This document shows, piece by piece, positions 47,496-58,119 of a stretch of DNA of 64,000 nt. A program made the position numbers and the translations under genes. The stretch's first letter is position 1. Every line of letters starts with the position of its first letter. A model generated the notes under the pieces. The model searched no databases, was not told the origin of the DNA, and was given only the letters and a program-made list of their open reading frames with translations. Where the stretch lies: the NCBI GenBank assembly GCA_916048095.2, contig OU696591.1:2752001-2816000 (forward strand), given 5' to 3'. The stretch is from Sacculina carcini. Taxonomy: Eukaryota; Arthropoda; Thecostraca; Sacculinidae.

Positions 47496-50102
47496 TCAAT
47501 ATTGAAATAATTGACGCGGCGCAGGATTGGCCCGTAATAAACGCACAGCAGAGCGACTAGGCAAGTCATTCGGTTGTTCACTCATCTGCACCGGTTCAAC
47601 AACTCTTTCAGGCTGAGCTGCAGCAGGCGGAACTGTCACGAGAGCCGGACGACGCTCTTCTTCCTGCTGCTGCTGCTGCTGCTGCACACCAGGCGGCACA
47701 CTGACAGCCACGCGTCGATTGCACGGCCTCAGACTTCTCACGTGACGAGGCACTCCGTCGACTTCGACGCTGAGCTGAGAGGTCACACCAGTCACAGTGC
47801 CGATGTGTGACCTGGTGTGACAACTTGCACCTCGCTGCCGAACCCACACAACATCTCCAAGTTTGAACTTGCAGCGCACAGAAGCGTTGTTAACTTGAGC
47901 GTTGCCAGAATGTGGCGGCGTCGGGATTGGCCGCGACCGCACGCGATATTTATATATCTGCATGGCAGGCGCGGAACTGTCTGTGCGGCTGTCCTTTGGA
48001 GTCATGTTGTACCAATGTACAGCTTCCGATACAGAACAGTTCGACCTAGCAGCGATTGTTTTGATGGTGCGATGGCTGCGCTCAGCGATGGCATTTCCAG
48101 TGGGCTCATATGCGCACCGAAAAATCAAATTGACACCCCATTTTTCGAGCATGCTTTTGAAAGCAGCGCTGCGAAACACAGTTGCGTTATCGGCCAGAAC
48201 TTCCGCTGGTGGACCGCGCTCATAAAAAATGTTCTCCAAGTGCAAGATGACATTCACACTGTCTTGCTGTCTCAGGTGACGCCACAGTGAGAATCGCGAC
48301 GGGCCACAGTCGATCACAGTGAGGTAATGGTGAAGCCCTGCGTGCGTCACGTCGATGGCCAGACGATGCCAGTTGCGCTTTACGTGCAGCTTGCCTGCTG
48401 CCCACCGCACAGGAGCAGGATCAACTGACTGGCATGCATCACAATTTCTCACCACCGTTTGGGCCATCCTTCTGCTCACACACGGGTCTTTCTTCTTCGA
48501 GAAATACAGTGTTCGCCTCACACCAGGGTGACCAGAGGCCTCATGCACGGCTCGCACGACAGCGAGAGGATCATGCGGTGAAGTACACGGTGCTGCCGCT
48601 GCTGCTGCCACTGACACGGCTGCATTAGGTTGCTTTCTCAGCCAGGCGGTGGGCACACGAGTCAGCTGGTCCGCCAGATTGCAACTTGAGCTGACTTCTC
48701 CACCATCACGCAGCTTGTCATCCCAGCTTGCAGTTGCAGCATTTGCTCGACGCTTGATGTATGCTGCCGCCACACGCAACCAGCCACACACTGGCATGTG
48801 CCCTGTCAGCTTGCCACAAACTGAAAACACGTTCCGCCGTGTGAGAACATCCGGTATGTCACCAACACAGTTGTCACGGCGCCAACGCAGATGACGACCA
48901 TGACTGTCCACTCTGACACCAAGTACACGAGCGCCGTCTCGCAGTCGCTCGGGAGCTTTGCACACGAGGCCGTATTTTTCCAGGTGTGCAACCACCTTGT
49001 CCACACCAACGACATTCGCGTTCACAAGCACATCGTCGATGTAGGAAGACGTACCCTGAAACACGGTCGGGTCCTGTTTCAACACAGTCTCCAGTACGGC
49101 TTGCATCACCAATGGGGCGACATTGAGACCGAATCCGAGTCTAGTGAGACAAAAACGGCGGCCCTCGAAATTGACGGTTTGAAAAGGCCACAAGTCGGAG
49201 CTCACGGCGATTTGCAAGTAAGCCTTCCTCAAATCGATCAACACCGCACTGCCTCCAACACGTCTCCACAGGCGAATTTTGTCGGCACAAACGTCACTGT
49301 TAGCAGTGAATGGATTTATGAAGTCATTGAGCTCTCTGAAGTCAAGGACTGGCCTGGTTTTTTGCTTATTATTTTGAACGACAGCCATTAGGGGAATTAA
49401 CGCTTTCGCAGGTCCGTGCTCTCGTTCATCATATCGTTGCAGCCAGCCACGCTTGATCCAGTCCAATACTTCTCTACGGTATTCCATTCGAACACTGGGC
49501 TTCATGGCGTATTCACGAACTTTGTTTTTTAGAGCACCTGGTGGCCGTCCGTCCGCCCATTTCCACGCAGCTGTCCACTGTTTCTTGTCAGCACTGAATT
49601 TTGCTGTAAAGTCTTGTCGTTCAATGACAAGGTCGGTCAGTTTACCCGGCATTGCACCAGAAGCGTCAGCCGCTCCAGCCGTGTACTGAGTTCCTGCTGT
49701 AGCGTCACAATGCACACCAAGTCTCACATTACCCTCGCCACTGATGCACACACCACCGTAGGACGATATACCATTCATACCCAACACAAATTCAAAATTC
49801 AAAGGTTTGAAGCTGACAACCATGGCTTCAACAAATTTTGGTGAATGAGCAGCACTTTGTAAGCATACCATTGTCCTGCCAAGACTCCTATGCTTGGTGC
49901 CGTCTACAGTTACAATAGTGCAAACATATGGTTCCCATGAACCACAGCACGACTGATGAATTATACACTTGGAACAGCCTGAGTCGACGAGTACAAATTT
50001 CTCACAATCATTTACTCGCATGAGTGTCGTGGGTAACGCGTCATTGGCAAACGAGAAGACGCCGACGCTCACGCGTCTTCTCGCTGTCCGTTTCCCGAAC
50101 AT
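47496..50102 (-). CDS. Retroelement pol frame, copy 1 (868 codons)
   Basis: Polyprotein frame. A retropepsin-type aspartic protease has its DSG at residues 40-42. A reverse transcriptase spans about 205-400, with LDFRELN near 253, IDLRKAYLQ near 289 and YIDD at 354-357. An H2C2 zinc-binding region has His520, His525, Cys554 and Cys557. An integrase core has Asp584, Asp638 and Glu674, giving D,D-35-E spacing. A GPY/F-like region near 745-790 is followed by a glutamine run and a low-complexity tail. It overlaps the gag frame by 34 bp in another frame, consistent with the programmed ribosomal frameshifting known in this family. Treated as a fossil or mobile-element gene, not a host gene. Confidence 0.9.
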   Translation of the reverse strand: MFGKRTARRRVSVGVFSFANDALPTTLMRVNDCEKFVLVDSGCSKCIIHQSCCGSWEPYVCTIVTVDGTKHRSLGRTMVCLQSAAHSPKFVEAMVVSFKPLNFEFVLGMNGISSYGGVCISGEGNVRLGVHCDATAGTQYTAGAADASGAMPGKLTDLVIERQDFTAKFSADKKQWTAAWKWADGRPPGALKNKVREYAMKPSVRMEYRREVLDWIKRGWLQRYDEREHGPAKALIPLMAVVQNNKQKTRPVLDFRELNDFINPFTANSDVCADKIRLWRRVGGSAVLIDLRKAYLQIAVSSDLWPFQTVNFEGRRFCLTRLGFGLNVAPLVMQAVLETVLKQDPTVFQGTSSYIDDVLVNANVVGVDKVVAHLEKYGLVCKAPERLRDGARVLGVRVDSHGRHLRWRRDNCVGDIPDVLTRRNVFSVCGKLTGHMPVCGWLRVAAAYIKRRANAATASWDDKLRDGGEVSSSCNLADQLTRVPTAWLRKQPNAAVSVAAAAAAPCTSPHDPLAVVRAVHEASGHPGVRRTLYFSKKKDPCVSRRMAQTVVRNCDACQSVDPAPVRWAAGKLHVKRNWHRLAIDVTHAGLHHYLTVIDCGPSRFSLWRHLRQQDSVNVILHLENIFYERGPPAEVLADNATVFRSAAFKSMLEKWGVNLIFRCAYEPTGNAIAERSHRTIKTIAARSNCSVSEAVHWYNMTPKDSRTDSSAPAMQIYKYRVRSRPIPTPPHSGNAQVNNASVRCKFKLGDVVWVRQRGASCHTRSHIGTVTGVTSQLSVEVDGVPRHVRSLRPCNRRVAVSVPPGVQQQQQQQEEERRPALVTVPPAAAQPERVVEPVQMSEQPNDLPSRSAVRLLRANPAPRQLFQY

Positions 50103-50845
50103 TGTGCAGCAAAATGTCCTTTAACGCCACATTTAAAGCAGTAAACATTTCTCGGCTTATGACGGCTATTATAACGCGTATTTGACTTGTGGCTTTTCTC
50201 ACTCAACTGATTGCACGTTTGTGCGCATTTGAATGACTGTTCTTTGGTAGCATTGACACAGGAACAACTGCCACAATGGCGGTCACTCGTCACTGAGGTG
50301 GAACAAGACATACCTGCAATGGCGGCCTCTTCGTCAGCCAATATTCCGCGAGCGCTCTCCACCAGCTGAGACACGGTCATTTCTGATATTCGAGCGTTGG
50401 CACGGAGTGTTCGACGCACGTAGTCGGGCAGACCGTGGACGAAAGCGCTGTTTATCGCTGCTTCCTGCAGTCCACCAGCGAGCTGAGCGAGTCGTTTTAT
50501 ATCCGCAAGATACGCGTCAACCGGTTCTCTAGACTGTAGCCGACGCGTCACCAGCTGATCATAAGCAGAAAAAGAATCGACCTCGAACGCCTTCACCAAC
50601 GCTCGCTGAACTTGATCCACATCAAGTTTGCTTTGATCCGAAAGCTGGTCATACACTCGGTATGCATTTCCTGTGAGTCGAAGTGGGATGACGGCAGCAA
50701 CAAACGAAACGTTGTACAATCTGCATATCCAATGCAACTTGCTGAACCATTCAGACACGGAGCAATCATCATTGCCTCTGAACTCCGGAATAAGTTTGAT
50801 GTCAAACGCCATCGCACCAGGAGCAACACTCTCAGACTTGGACAT
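50069..50845 (-). CDS. Retroelement gag frame, copy 1
   Basis: The frame encodes a capsid-like protein of about 258 residues, starting at the ATG 15 bp inside the 5' LTR boundary. The frame also stays open upstream to an ATG at 50917 within the LTR, so the true start is uncertain. The N-terminal two thirds resembles metazoan Gypsy gag (EWFSKLHWICRLYNV, then AYRVYDQL). A CCHC zinc knuckle, CFKCGVKGHFAAQC, lies about nine residues before the end. Role in the family: capsid assembly and packaging of element RNA. Confidence 0.8.
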   Translation of the reverse strand: MSKSESVAPGAMAFDIKLIPEFRGNDDCSVSEWFSKLHWICRLYNVSFVAAVIPLRLTGNAYRVYDQLSDQSKLDVDQVQRALVKAFEVDSFSAYDQLVTRRLQSREPVDAYLADIKRLAQLAGGLQEAAINSAFVHGLPDYVRRTLRANARISEMTVSQLVESARGILADEEAAIAGMSCSTSVTSDRHCGSCSCVNATKEQSFKCAQTCNQLSEKSHKSNTRYNSRHKPRNVYCFKCGVKGHFAAQCSGNGQREDA

Positions 50846-50860
50846 TGTGCCGAAATAGCT

Positions 50861-51164
50861 TGTAATAAACGCAAAGACGCTCAACTCGCACAGCAGAGTA
50901 TCTCCTCTAACCCTCAAACCACAAACACGACTCCTCGCTCACACCGTGACACACACACACACACGCACACACACCAAGCCTCACCCGCCGCAGCAACCAA
51001 TCAGCAGCGAGCCGGTCACTCGCCGCCGCCGCGGGCATGAACAATTCACGGCGTGTCAGTCATACTAGTACATACATACATACATACAAACATAGTACAC
51101 AACACGAGCACAAACGCGAATAACACACACACACACACTAACACTCCATGCACATAACACTACA
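50861..51164 (-). repeat. 5' LTR of copy 1
   Basis: Pair of the LTR at 47027-47330, same length and nearly identical. It would carry the element's promoter. Only 15 bp separate its inner end from the likely gag ATG, an unusually short leader. Confidence 0.9.
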
Positions 51165-51394
51165 CTTTATTTTCTTTATTTTCTTTATTTTCTTTATTTT
51201 CTTTATTTTCTTTATTTTCTTTATTTTCTTTATTTTCTTTATTTTCTTTATTTTCTTTATTTTCTTTATTTTCTTTATTTTCTTTATTTTCTTTATTTTC
51301 TTTATTTTCTTTATTTTCTTTATTTTCTTTATTTTCTTTATTTTCTTTATTTTCTTTATTTTCTTTATTTTCTTTATTTTCTTTATTTTCTTTA
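51165..51394 (-). repeat. Satellite unit 71, right part of the interrupted tract
   Basis: Begins with the duplicated CTTTA and then 25 uniform 9-mers. Without the insertion and duplication, the original tract was TA plus 26 9-mers, again in exact register. Confidence 0.95.
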
Positions 51395-51922
51395 ATTCAT
51401 CCAATTTATTTCGATTATTTGTGTGTAGAGTTTAGTGTTGAGTGAAGAAAGTTATTACCTGGCTGGGATTCGAACCGAGGTCCTCGGGGTTCGAGCAGAG
51501 TCTTACGCGGTCCGGCCATTGTAGATGTTCAAGAGAGATGGTTTATATGTGGTATATATAGTGCGCAAGCACGAGTGTTATTTTCTTTATTTTCTTTATT
51601 TTCTTTATTTTCTTTATTTTCTTTATTTTCTTTATTTTCTTCATTTTCTTTATTTTCTTTATTTTCTTTATTTTCTTTATTTTCTTTATTTTCTTTATTT
51701 TCTTTATTTTCTTTATTTTCTTTATTTTCTTTATTTTCTTTATTTTCTTTATTTTCTTTATTTTCTTTATTTTCTTTATTTTCTTTATTTTCTTTATTTT
51801 CTTTATTTTCTTTATTTTCTTTATTTTCTTTATTTTCTTTATTTTCTTTATTTTCTTTATTTTCTTTATTTTCTTTATTTTCTTTATTTTCTTTATTTTC
51901 TTTATTTTCTTTATTTTCTTTA
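51395..51922 (-). repeat. Satellite unit 72 (B end, 38 x 9-mer)
   Basis: Module 51395-51578; tract 51579-51922 with a single CA near 51640, also seen in unit 79. Confidence 0.95.
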
Positions 51923-52772
51923 ATTCATCCAATTTATTTCGATTATTTGTGTGTAGAGTTTAGTGTTGAGTGAAGAAAGTTATTACCTGGCTGGGATTCG
52001 AACCGAGGTCCTCGGGGTTCGAGCAGTCTTACGCGGTCCGGCCATTGTAGATGTTCAAGAGAGATGGTTTATATGTGGTATATATAGTGCGCAAGCACGA
52101 GTGTTATTTTCTTTATTTTCTTTATTTTCTTTATTTTCTTTATTTTCTTTATTTTCTTTATTTTCTTTATTTTCTTTATTTTCTTTATTTTCTTTATTTT
52201 CTTTATTTTCTTTATTTTCTTTATTTTCTTTATTTTCTTTATTTTCTTTATTTTCTTTATTTTCTTTATTTTCTTTATTTTCTTTATTTTCTTTATTTTC
52301 TTTATTTTCTTTATTTTCTTTATTTTCTTTATTTTCTTTATTTTCTTTATTTTCTTTATTTTCTTTATTTTCTTTATTTTCTTTATTTTCTTTATTTTCT
52401 TTATTTTCTTTATTTTCTTTATTTTCTTTATTTTCTTTATTTTCTTTATTTTCTTTATTTTCTTTATTTTCTTTATTTTCTTTATTTTCTTTATTTTCTT
52501 TATTTTCTTTATTTTCTTTATTTTCTTGATTTTCTTGATTTTCTTTATTTTCTTTATTTTCTTGATTTTCTTTATTTTCTTGATTTTCTTTATTTTCTTG
52601 ATTTTCTTGATTTTCTTGATTTTCTTGATTTTCTTTATTTTCTTTATTTTCTTTATTTTCTTTATTTTCTTTATTTTCTTTATTTTCTTTATTTTCTTTA
52701 TTTTCTTTATTTTCTTTATTTTCTTTATTTTCTTTATTTTCTTTATTTTCTTTATTTTCTTTATTTTCTTTA
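51923..52772 (-). repeat. Satellite unit 73 (B end, 74 x 9-mer, module 2 bp short)
   Basis: Module 51923-52104 reads GAGCAGTCTTACG, two bases shorter than GAGCAGAGTCTTACG, inside the tRNA-like segment between the two boxes. Shared with unit 80. Tract 52105-52772 has GA groups of 2, 1, 1 and 4. Confidence 0.95.
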
Positions 52773-53768
52773 ATTCATCCAATTTATTTCGATTATTTGT
52801 GTGTAGAGTTTAGTGTTGAGTGAAGAAAGTTATTACCTGGCTGGGATTCGAACAGAGGTCCTCGGGGTTCGAGCAGAGTCTTACGCGGTCCGGCCATTGT
52901 AGATGTTCAAGAGAGATGGTTTATATGTGGTATATATAGTGCGCAAGCACGAGTGTTATTTTCTTTATTTTCTTTATTTTCTTTATTTTCTTTATTTTCT
53001 TTATTTTCTTTATTTTCTTTATTTTCTTTATTTTCTTTATTTTCTTTATTTTCTTTATTTTCTTTATTTTCTTTATTTTCTTTATTTTCTTTATTTTCTT
53101 TATTTTCTTTATTTTCTTTATTTTCTTTATTTTCTTTATTTTCTTTATTTTCTTTATTTTCTTTATTTTCTTTATTTTCTTTATTTTCTTTATTTTCTTT
53201 ATTTTCTTTATTTTCTTTATTTTCTTTATTTTCTTTATTTTCTTTATTTTCTTTATTTTCTTTATTTTCTTTATTTTCTTTATTTTCTTTATTTTCTTTA
53301 TTTTCTTTATTTTCTTTATTTTCTTTATTTTCTTTATTTTCTTCATTTTCTTCATTTTCTTCATTTTCTTCATTTTCTTCATTTTCTTCATTTTCTTCAT
53401 TTTCTTCATTTTCTTCATTTTCTTCATTTTCTTCATTTTCTTCATTTTCTTCATTTTCTTCATTTTCTTTATTTTCTTTATTTTCTTTATTTTCTTTATT
53501 TTCTTTATTTTCTTTATTTTCTTTATTTTCTTTATTTTCTTTATTTTCTTTATTTTCTTTATTTTCTTTATTTTCTTTATTTTCTTTATTTTCTTTATTT
53601 TCTTTATTTTCTTTATTTTCTTTATTTTCTTTATTTTCTTTATTTTCTTTATTTTCTTTATTTTCTTGATTTTCTTGATTTTCTTGATTTTCTTTATTTT
53701 CTTTATTTTCTTTATTTTCTTTATTTTCTTTATTTTCTTTATTTTCTTTATTTTCTTTATTTTCTTTA
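52773..53768 (-). repeat. Satellite unit 74 (B end, 90 x 9-mer)
   Basis: Module 52773-52956 carries AACAGAGG for AACCGAGG, the only change I saw within a B box; its counterpart unit 81 is normal. Tract 52957-53768 has 14 CA, then 3 GA. Confidence 0.95.
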
Positions 53769-53993
53769 ATTCATCCAATTTATTTGTTTATATGTGGTAT
53801 ATATAGTGCGCAAGCACGAGTGTACAATTAATTTTCTTTATTTTCTTTATTTTCTTTATTTTCTTTATTTTCTTTATTTTCTTTATTTTCTTTATTTTCT
53901 TTATTTTCTTTATTTTCTTTATTTTCTTTATTTTCTTTATTTTCTTTATTTTCTTTATTTTCTTTATTTTCTTTATTTTCTTTATTTTCTTTA
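53769..53993 (-). repeat. Satellite unit 75 (shortened module, 18 x 9-mer)
   Basis: Module 53769-53831, same 129-bp loss as unit 58; tract 53832-53993. Confidence 0.95.
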
Positions 53994-54365
53994 ATTCATC
54001 CAATTTATTTCGATTATTTGTGTTTAGAGTTTAGTGTTGAGTGAAGAAAGTTATTACCTGGCTGGGATTCGAACCGAGGTCCTCGGGATTCGAGCAGAGT
54101 CTTACGCGGTCCGGCCATTGTAGATGTTCAAGAGAGATGGTTTATATGTGGTATATATAGTGCGCAAGCACGAGTGTACAATTAATTTTCTTTATTTTCT
54201 TTATTTTCTTTATTTTCTTTATTTTCTTTATTTTCTTTATTTTCTTTATTTTCTTTATTTTCTTTATTTTCTTTATTTTCTTTATTTTCTTTATTTTCTT
54301 TTTTTTCTTTATTTTCTTTATTTTCTTTATTTTCTTTATTTTCTTTATTTTCTTTATTTTCTTTA
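53994..54365 (-). repeat. Satellite unit 76 (A end, 20 x 9-mer)
   Basis: Module 53994-54185 with CGGGATTCGAG and a private TGTTTAGAG; tract 54186-54365 with one TTTTCTTTT. Confidence 0.95.
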
Positions 54366-54848
54366 ATTCATCCAATTTATTTCGATTATTTGTGTGTAGA
54401 GTTTAGTGTTGAGTGAAGAAAGTTATTACCTGGCTGGGATTCGAACCGAGGTCCTCGGGGTTCGAGCAGAGTCTTACGCGGTCCGGCCATTGTAGATGTT
54501 CAAGAGAGATGGTTTATATGTGGTATATATAGTGCGCAAGCACGAGTGTTATTTTCTATATTTTCTTTATTTTCTTTATTTTCTTTATTTTCTTTATTTT
54601 CTTTATTTTCTTTATTTTCTTTATTTTCTTTATTTTCTTTATTTTCTTTATTTTCTTTTTTTTCTTTATTTTCTTTATTTTCTTTATTTTCTTTATTTTC
54701 TTTATTTTCTTTATTTTCTTTATTTTCTTTATTTTCTTTATTTTCTTTATTTTCTTTATTTTCTTTATTTTATTTATTTTCTTTATTTTCTTTATTTTCT
54801 TTATTTTCTTTATTTTCTTTATTTTCTTTATTTTCTTTATTTTCCTTA
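54366..54848 (-). repeat. Satellite unit 77 (B end, 33 x 9-mer)
   Basis: Module 54366-54549; tract 54550-54848 opens with TTTTCTATA, has one TTTTCTTTT and one At, and ends in TTTTCCTTA. Confidence 0.95.
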
Positions 54849-55043
54849 ATTCATCCAATTTATTTCGATTATTTGTGTGTAGAGTTTAGTGTTGAGTGAA
54901 GAAAGTTATTACCTGGCTGGGATTCGAACCGAGGTCCTCGGGGTTCGAGCAGAGTCTTACGCGGTCCGGCCATTGTAGATGTTCAAGAGAGATGGTTTAT
55001 ATGTGGTATATATAGTGCGCAAGCACGAGTGTTATTTTCTTTA
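54849..55043 (-). repeat. Satellite unit 78, left part (B end), interrupted by element copy 2
   Basis: Module 54849-55032, then the same 11-bp stub of tract as in unit 71. Confidence 0.95.
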
Positions 55044-55347
55044 TGTAATAAACGCACAGACGCTCAACTCGCACAGCAGAGTATCTCCTCCAACCCTCAA
55101 ACCACAAACACGACTCCTCGCTCACACCGTGACACACACACACACACGCACACACACCAAGCCTCACCCGCCGCAGCAACCAATCAGCAGCGAGCCGGTC
55201 ACTCGCCGCCGCCGCGGGCATGAACAATTCACGGCGTGTCAGTCATACTAGTACATACATACATACATACAAACATAGTACACAACACGAGCACAAACGC
55301 GAATAACACACACACACACACTAACACTCCATGCACATAACACTACA
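55044..55347 (-). repeat. 3' LTR of copy 2
   Basis: Matches the 3' LTR of copy 1 throughout as far as I compared. Confidence 0.9.
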
Positions 55348-55518
55348 TGCACACCTGGCTTCAAGAGCCAACTAAACGTATAAATCTACAATATGCGGTA
55401 AAGTGGAAACGCTACACAGACAAACACATGACAATAACAATGACAAATGCGTATCGACTGAACACGCACTCACACATGCATACTCACACGCACTCACACA
55501 ATAGCATGAACATCAATA

Positions 55519-58119
55519 TTAAAATAATTGACGCGGCGCAGGATTGGCCCGTAATAAACGCACAGCAGAGCGACTAGGCAAGTCATTCGGTTGTTCACTC
55601 ATCTGCACCGGTTCAACAACTCTTTCAGGCTGAGCTGCAGCAGGCGGAACTGTCACGAGAGCCGGACGACGCTCTTCTTCCTGCTGCTGCTGCTGCTGCT
55701 GCACACCAGGCGGCACACTGACAGCCACGCGTCGATTGCACGGCCTCAGACTTCTCACGTGACGAGGCACTCCGTCGACTTCGACGCTGAGCTGAGAGGT
55801 CACACCAGTCACAGTGCCGATGTGTGACCTGGTGTGACAACTTGCACCTCGCTGCCGAACCCACACAACATCTCCAAGTTTGAACTTGCAGCGCACAGAA
55901 GCGTTGTTAACTTGAGCGTTGCCAGAATGTGGCGGCGTCGGGATTGGCCGCGACCGCACGCGATATTTATATATCTGCATGGCAGGCGCGGAACTGTCTG
56001 TGCGGCTGTCCTTTGGAGTCATGTTGTACCAATGTACAGCTTCCGATACAGAACAGTTCGACCTAGCAGCGATTGTTTTGATGGTGCGATGGCTGCGCTC
56101 AGCGATGGCATTTCCAGTGGGCTCATATGCGCACCGAAAAATCAAATTGACACCCCATTTTTCGAGCATGCTTTTGAAAGCAGCGCTGCGAAACACAGTT
56201 GCGTTATCGGCCAGAACTTCCGCTGGTGGACCGCGCTCATAAAAAATGTTCTCCAAGTGCAAGATGACATTCACACTGTCTTGCTGTCTCAGGTGACGCC
56301 ACAGTGAGAATCGCGACGGGCCACAGTCGATCACAGTGAGGTAATGGTGAAGCCCTGCGTGCGTCACGTCGATGGCCAGACGATGCCAGTTGCGCTTTAC
56401 GTGCAGCTTGCCTGCTGCCCACCGCACAGGAGCAGGATCAACTGACTGGCATGCATCACAATTTCTCACCACCGTTTGGGCCATCCTTCTGCTCACACAC
56501 GGGTCTTTCTTCTTCGAGAAATACAGTGTTCGCCTCACACCAGGGTGACCAGAGGCCTCATGCACGGCTCGCACGACAGCGAGAGGATCATGCGGTGAAG
56601 TACACGGTGCTGCCGCTGCTGCTGCCACTGACACGGCTGCATTAGGTTGCTTTCTCAGCCAGGCGGTGGGCACACGAGTCAGCTGGTCCGCCAGATTGCA
56701 ACTTGAGCTGACTTCTCCACCATCACGCAGCTTGTCATCCCAGCTTGCAGTTGCAGCATTTGCTCGACGCTTGATGTATGCTGCCGCCACACGCAACCAG
56801 CCACACACTGGCATGTGCCCTGTCAGCTTGCCACAAACTGAAAACACGTTCCGCCGTGTGAGAACATCCGGTATGTCACCAACACAGTTGTCACGGCGCC
56901 AACGCAGATGACGACCATGACTGTCCACTCTGACACCAAGTACACGAGCGCCGTCTCGCAGTCGCTCGGGAGCTTTGCACACGAGGCCGTATTTTTCCAG
57001 GTGTGCAACCACCTTGTCCACACCAACGACATTCGCGTTCACAAGCACATCGTCGATGTAGGAAGACGTACCCTGAAACACGGTCGGGTCCTGTTTCAAC
57101 ACAGTCTCCAGTACGGCTTGCATCACCAATGGGGCGACATTGAGACCGAATCCGAGTCTAGTGAGACAAAAACGGCGGCCCTCGAAATTGACGGTTTGAA
57201 AAGGCCACAAGTCGGAGCTCACGGCGATTTGCAAGTAAGCCTTCCTCAAATCGATCAACACCGCACTGCCTCCAACACGTCTCCACAGGCGAATTTTGTC
57301 GGCACAAACGTCACTGTTAGCAGTGAATGGATTTATGAAGTCATTGAGCTCTCTGAAGTCAAGGACTGGCCTGGTTTTTTGCTTATTATTTTGAACGACA
57401 GCCATTAGGGGAATTAACGCTTTCGCAGGTCCGTGCTCTCGTTCATCATATCGTTGCAGCCAGCCACGCTTGATCCAGTCCAATACTTCTCTACGGTATT
57501 CCATTCGAACACTGGGCTTCATGGCGTATTCACGAACTTTGTTTTTTAGAGCACCTGGTGGCCGTCCGTCCGCCCATTTCCACGCAGCTGTCCACTGTTT
57601 CTTGTCAGCACTGAATTTTGCTGTAAAGTCTTGTCGTTCAATGACAAGGTCGGTCAGTTTACCCGGCATTGCACCAGAAGCGTCAGCCGCTCCAGCCGTG
57701 TACTGAGTTCCTGCTGTAGCGTCACAATGCACACCAAGTCTCACATTACCCTCGCCACTGATGCACACACCACCGTAGGACGATATACCATTCATACCCA
57801 ACACAAATTCAAAATTCAAAGGTTTGAAGCTGACAACCATGGCTTCAACAAATTTTGGTGAATGAGCAGCACTTTGTAAGCATACCATTGTCCTGCCAAG
57901 ACTCCTATGCTTGGTGCCGTCTACAGTTACAATAGTGCAAACATATGGTTCCCATGAACCACAGCACGACTGATGAATTATACACTTGGAACAGCCTGAG
58001 TCGACGAGTACAAATTTCTCACAATCATTTACTCGCATGAGTGTCGTGGGTAACGCGTCATTGGCAAACGAGAAGACGCCGACGCTCACGCGTCTTCTCG
58101 CTGTCCGTTTCCCGAACAT
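55519..58119 (-). CDS. Retroelement pol frame, copy 2 (866 codons)
   Basis: Same protease, reverse transcriptase, zinc-binding and integrase parts in the same order as copy 1, with the same motifs. The protein ends two codons earlier than in copy 1. Confidence 0.9.
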   Translation of the reverse strand: MFGKRTARRRVSVGVFSFANDALPTTLMRVNDCEKFVLVDSGCSKCIIHQSCCGSWEPYVCTIVTVDGTKHRSLGRTMVCLQSAAHSPKFVEAMVVSFKPLNFEFVLGMNGISSYGGVCISGEGNVRLGVHCDATAGTQYTAGAADASGAMPGKLTDLVIERQDFTAKFSADKKQWTAAWKWADGRPPGALKNKVREYAMKPSVRMEYRREVLDWIKRGWLQRYDEREHGPAKALIPLMAVVQNNKQKTRPVLDFRELNDFINPFTANSDVCADKIRLWRRVGGSAVLIDLRKAYLQIAVSSDLWPFQTVNFEGRRFCLTRLGFGLNVAPLVMQAVLETVLKQDPTVFQGTSSYIDDVLVNANVVGVDKVVAHLEKYGLVCKAPERLRDGARVLGVRVDSHGRHLRWRRDNCVGDIPDVLTRRNVFSVCGKLTGHMPVCGWLRVAAAYIKRRANAATASWDDKLRDGGEVSSSCNLADQLTRVPTAWLRKQPNAAVSVAAAAAAPCTSPHDPLAVVRAVHEASGHPGVRRTLYFSKKKDPCVSRRMAQTVVRNCDACQSVDPAPVRWAAGKLHVKRNWHRLAIDVTHAGLHHYLTVIDCGPSRFSLWRHLRQQDSVNVILHLENIFYERGPPAEVLADNATVFRSAAFKSMLEKWGVNLIFRCAYEPTGNAIAERSHRTIKTIAARSNCSVSEAVHWYNMTPKDSRTDSSAPAMQIYKYRVRSRPIPTPPHSGNAQVNNASVRCKFKLGDVVWVRQRGASCHTRSHIGTVTGVTSQLSVEVDGVPRHVRSLRPCNRRVAVSVPPGVQQQQQQQEEERRPALVTVPPAAAQPERVVEPVQMSEQPNDLPSRSAVRLLRANPAPRQLF

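Larger units (their letters stand above)
47027..51164 (-). mobile_element. LTR retroelement, Ty3/Gypsy-like, copy 1 (4138 bp)
   Basis: Two 304-bp direct repeats (47027-47330 and 50861-51164) begin TG and end CA. They are bounded by a 5-bp target duplication CTTTA taken from the host 9-mer tract. Gag and pol frames read on the minus strand between them. The domain order protease, reverse transcriptase, integrase fits Ty3/Gypsy and excludes Ty1/Copia; the reverse transcriptase is divergent, so the finer family is open. The LTRs differ at about 2 of 304 positions, which indicates a young insertion. The element looks largely whole, but not every expected part was recognised, so I would not call it intact. 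No clear primer-binding site or polypurine tract is seen next to the LTRs. Confidence 0.9.
46832..54848 (-). repeat. 8-kb higher-order repeat, copy 1 (8017 bp)
   Basis: Contains units 71-77 and element copy 1. The order is B with insertion, B, B (2 bp short), B with CA/GA, shortened module, A with CGGGATTCGAG, and B opening with TTTTCTATA. Confidence 0.9.

Noticed and set aside
47817-49391. Plus-strand open frames of 157 and 166 codons inside the retroelement
   Set aside because: They are antisense to the pol frame, recur only because the element is copied, and show no recognisable domain.
47027-51164. Ty1/Copia or LINE assignment for the element
   Set aside because: Integrase lies after reverse transcriptase, unlike Copia. 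LTRs, protease and integrase exclude a LINE.
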